This document shows positions 63,552-64,000 of a stretch of 64,000 nucleotides of DNA, piece after piece. The stretch is from Actinobacillus sp. GY-402 (GTDB lineage Bacteria > Pseudomonadota > Gammaproteobacteria > Enterobacterales > Pasteurellaceae). The notes beneath the pieces are model-generated. The model was not told the DNA's origin and did not search any database. It was given only the letters and a program-made list of their open reading frames with translations. Every line of letters starts with the position of its first letter. The stretch's first letter is position 1. The position numbers and the translations under genes were made by a program. The DNA lies in NCBI RefSeq assembly GCF_014843355.1, contig NZ_CP062137.1:2108001-2172000 (forward strand), given 5' to 3'.

Positions 63552-63562
63552 GGGAGAAAAAT

Positions 63563-64000
63563 ATGACAATGTTAACTAAAGCAATGCAAACCGCCGCTTT
63601 AACATTGATGGCGTCGACCGTTGCCTTTGCCGCGGATAACGAACAAAGCGTTTCCGTGCAGGGAACCATCATAAATAAAGCCGTCGGGCCGAATGCGGTT
63701 TCCGAGCAAAATATTCCGGGGCGTCACACGGTGGCTAAAAATGCTACGATTAAAACCGTTAACGGAAAAACCACGGTCATTCCGAATGACAAAGCGGATT
63801 CCATGCCATTGGAAGCCCGCGAGGATTTCATCAATGCGAAATTAGCGGGTAAGGATTTGTCCAATAAAAATTTCTCCGGCATGGATTTCACCAACGCCAA
63901 TTTAGCGCGTGCGAATCTGCGTCATGCGAATCTGCAAAACGCCGTGCTGATTAATGCGGATTTACGGCATGCGGATCTTTCCGGGGCGAATTTGAAAGGC
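63563..64000 (+). CDS. Secreted pentapeptide-repeat protein with A1/A2-type N-terminal motif, truncated by window edge
   Basis: 146 residues are visible and the frame stays open. Signal peptide ends VAFA at residue 23. The mature start [17 protein letters not shown] repeats the motif seen in A1 (TQNVTVSGSVINK) and A2 (KQSVDVKGAVSN). From about residue 89 a pentapeptide-repeat solenoid (A[ND]Lxx) begins: [20 protein letters not shown] and onward. RBS AGGGAG precedes 63563. The shared N-terminal motif suggests the same export or assembly route as A1 and A2. Confidence 0.8.
   Translation, partial: MTMLTKAMQTAALTLMASTVAFAADNEQSVSVQGTIINKAVGPNAVSEQNIPGRHTVAKNATIKTVNGKTTVIPNDKADSMPLEAREDFINAKLAGKDLSNKNFSGMDFTNANLARANLRHANLQNAVLINADLRHADLSGANLKG

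Overview
The window looks like the chromosome of a Pasteurellaceae species of the Haemophilus influenzae-type (Hin) DNA-uptake group. I count by eye about 33 copies of the uptake core AAGTGCGGT and about 12 of a variant AAGTGCGGG. Gene content also fits: manXYZ, oadGAB with citC, a complete enterobacterial-type mal regulon, the atp operon, and mnmG/mioC around a chromosomal origin. The mix of succinate/oxaloacetate and maltodextrin genes suggests a Basfia ([Mannheimia] succiniciproducens)-like organism. That species guess is inference; the family is well supported.

Layout. 1-8 kb: a truncated sodium:neurotransmitter symporter, an alpha/beta hydrolase, the mannose PTS operon, mobB with an unknown membrane protein and an MdtD-like exporter, and an MgtC-like protein. 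8-14 kb: comF, selC (tRNA-Sec), nudJ, greB, nfuA, tag and a polar amino-acid (probably cystine-type) ABC importer. 14-21 kb, minus strand: oxaloacetate decarboxylase Na+ pump oadGAB, a DASS anion transporter, citC and a DUF5718 gene. 21-24 kb: maoP, dsbA, yihD, and divergent mobA and ydhF. 24-44 kb: maltose regulon malQ, malP, malT, malS, malG, malF, two malE paralogues, malK, a cytoplasmic GH13 enzyme, lamB and malM. 44-55 kb: a Cof-type phosphatase, atpIBEFHAGDC, rsmG and mnmG. 54.9-55.2 kb: oriC with five DnaA-box-like sites. 55-59 kb: lptD, mioC, hldD.

59.5-64 kb: an operon on the plus strand that I do not recognise as a described system. It encodes two small secreted repeat proteins, a small secreted two-cysteine protein, a CsgG-like outer-membrane lipoprotein fused to peptidoglycan-binding and DUF4384-like regions, a secreted Sel1-repeat protein, and a secreted pentapeptide-repeat protein cut by the window edge. 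Several mature products share a motif of the form Q-x-V-x-V-x-G-x-[VI]-x-N. The arrangement resembles a curli-like secretion pore with its repeat-protein substrates.

A second unusual pattern is a composite repeat of about 80-120 bp. It has an extended uptake sequence at one end and a GCGAGTAATCGCC-like block further in. Intergenic copies lie near 10.1, 20.1, 31.6 and 33.9 kb. Two more copies lie in frame inside mobA and malS, where they give both unrelated proteins an almost identical peptide start ([12 protein letters not shown]) followed by SNR.Q.
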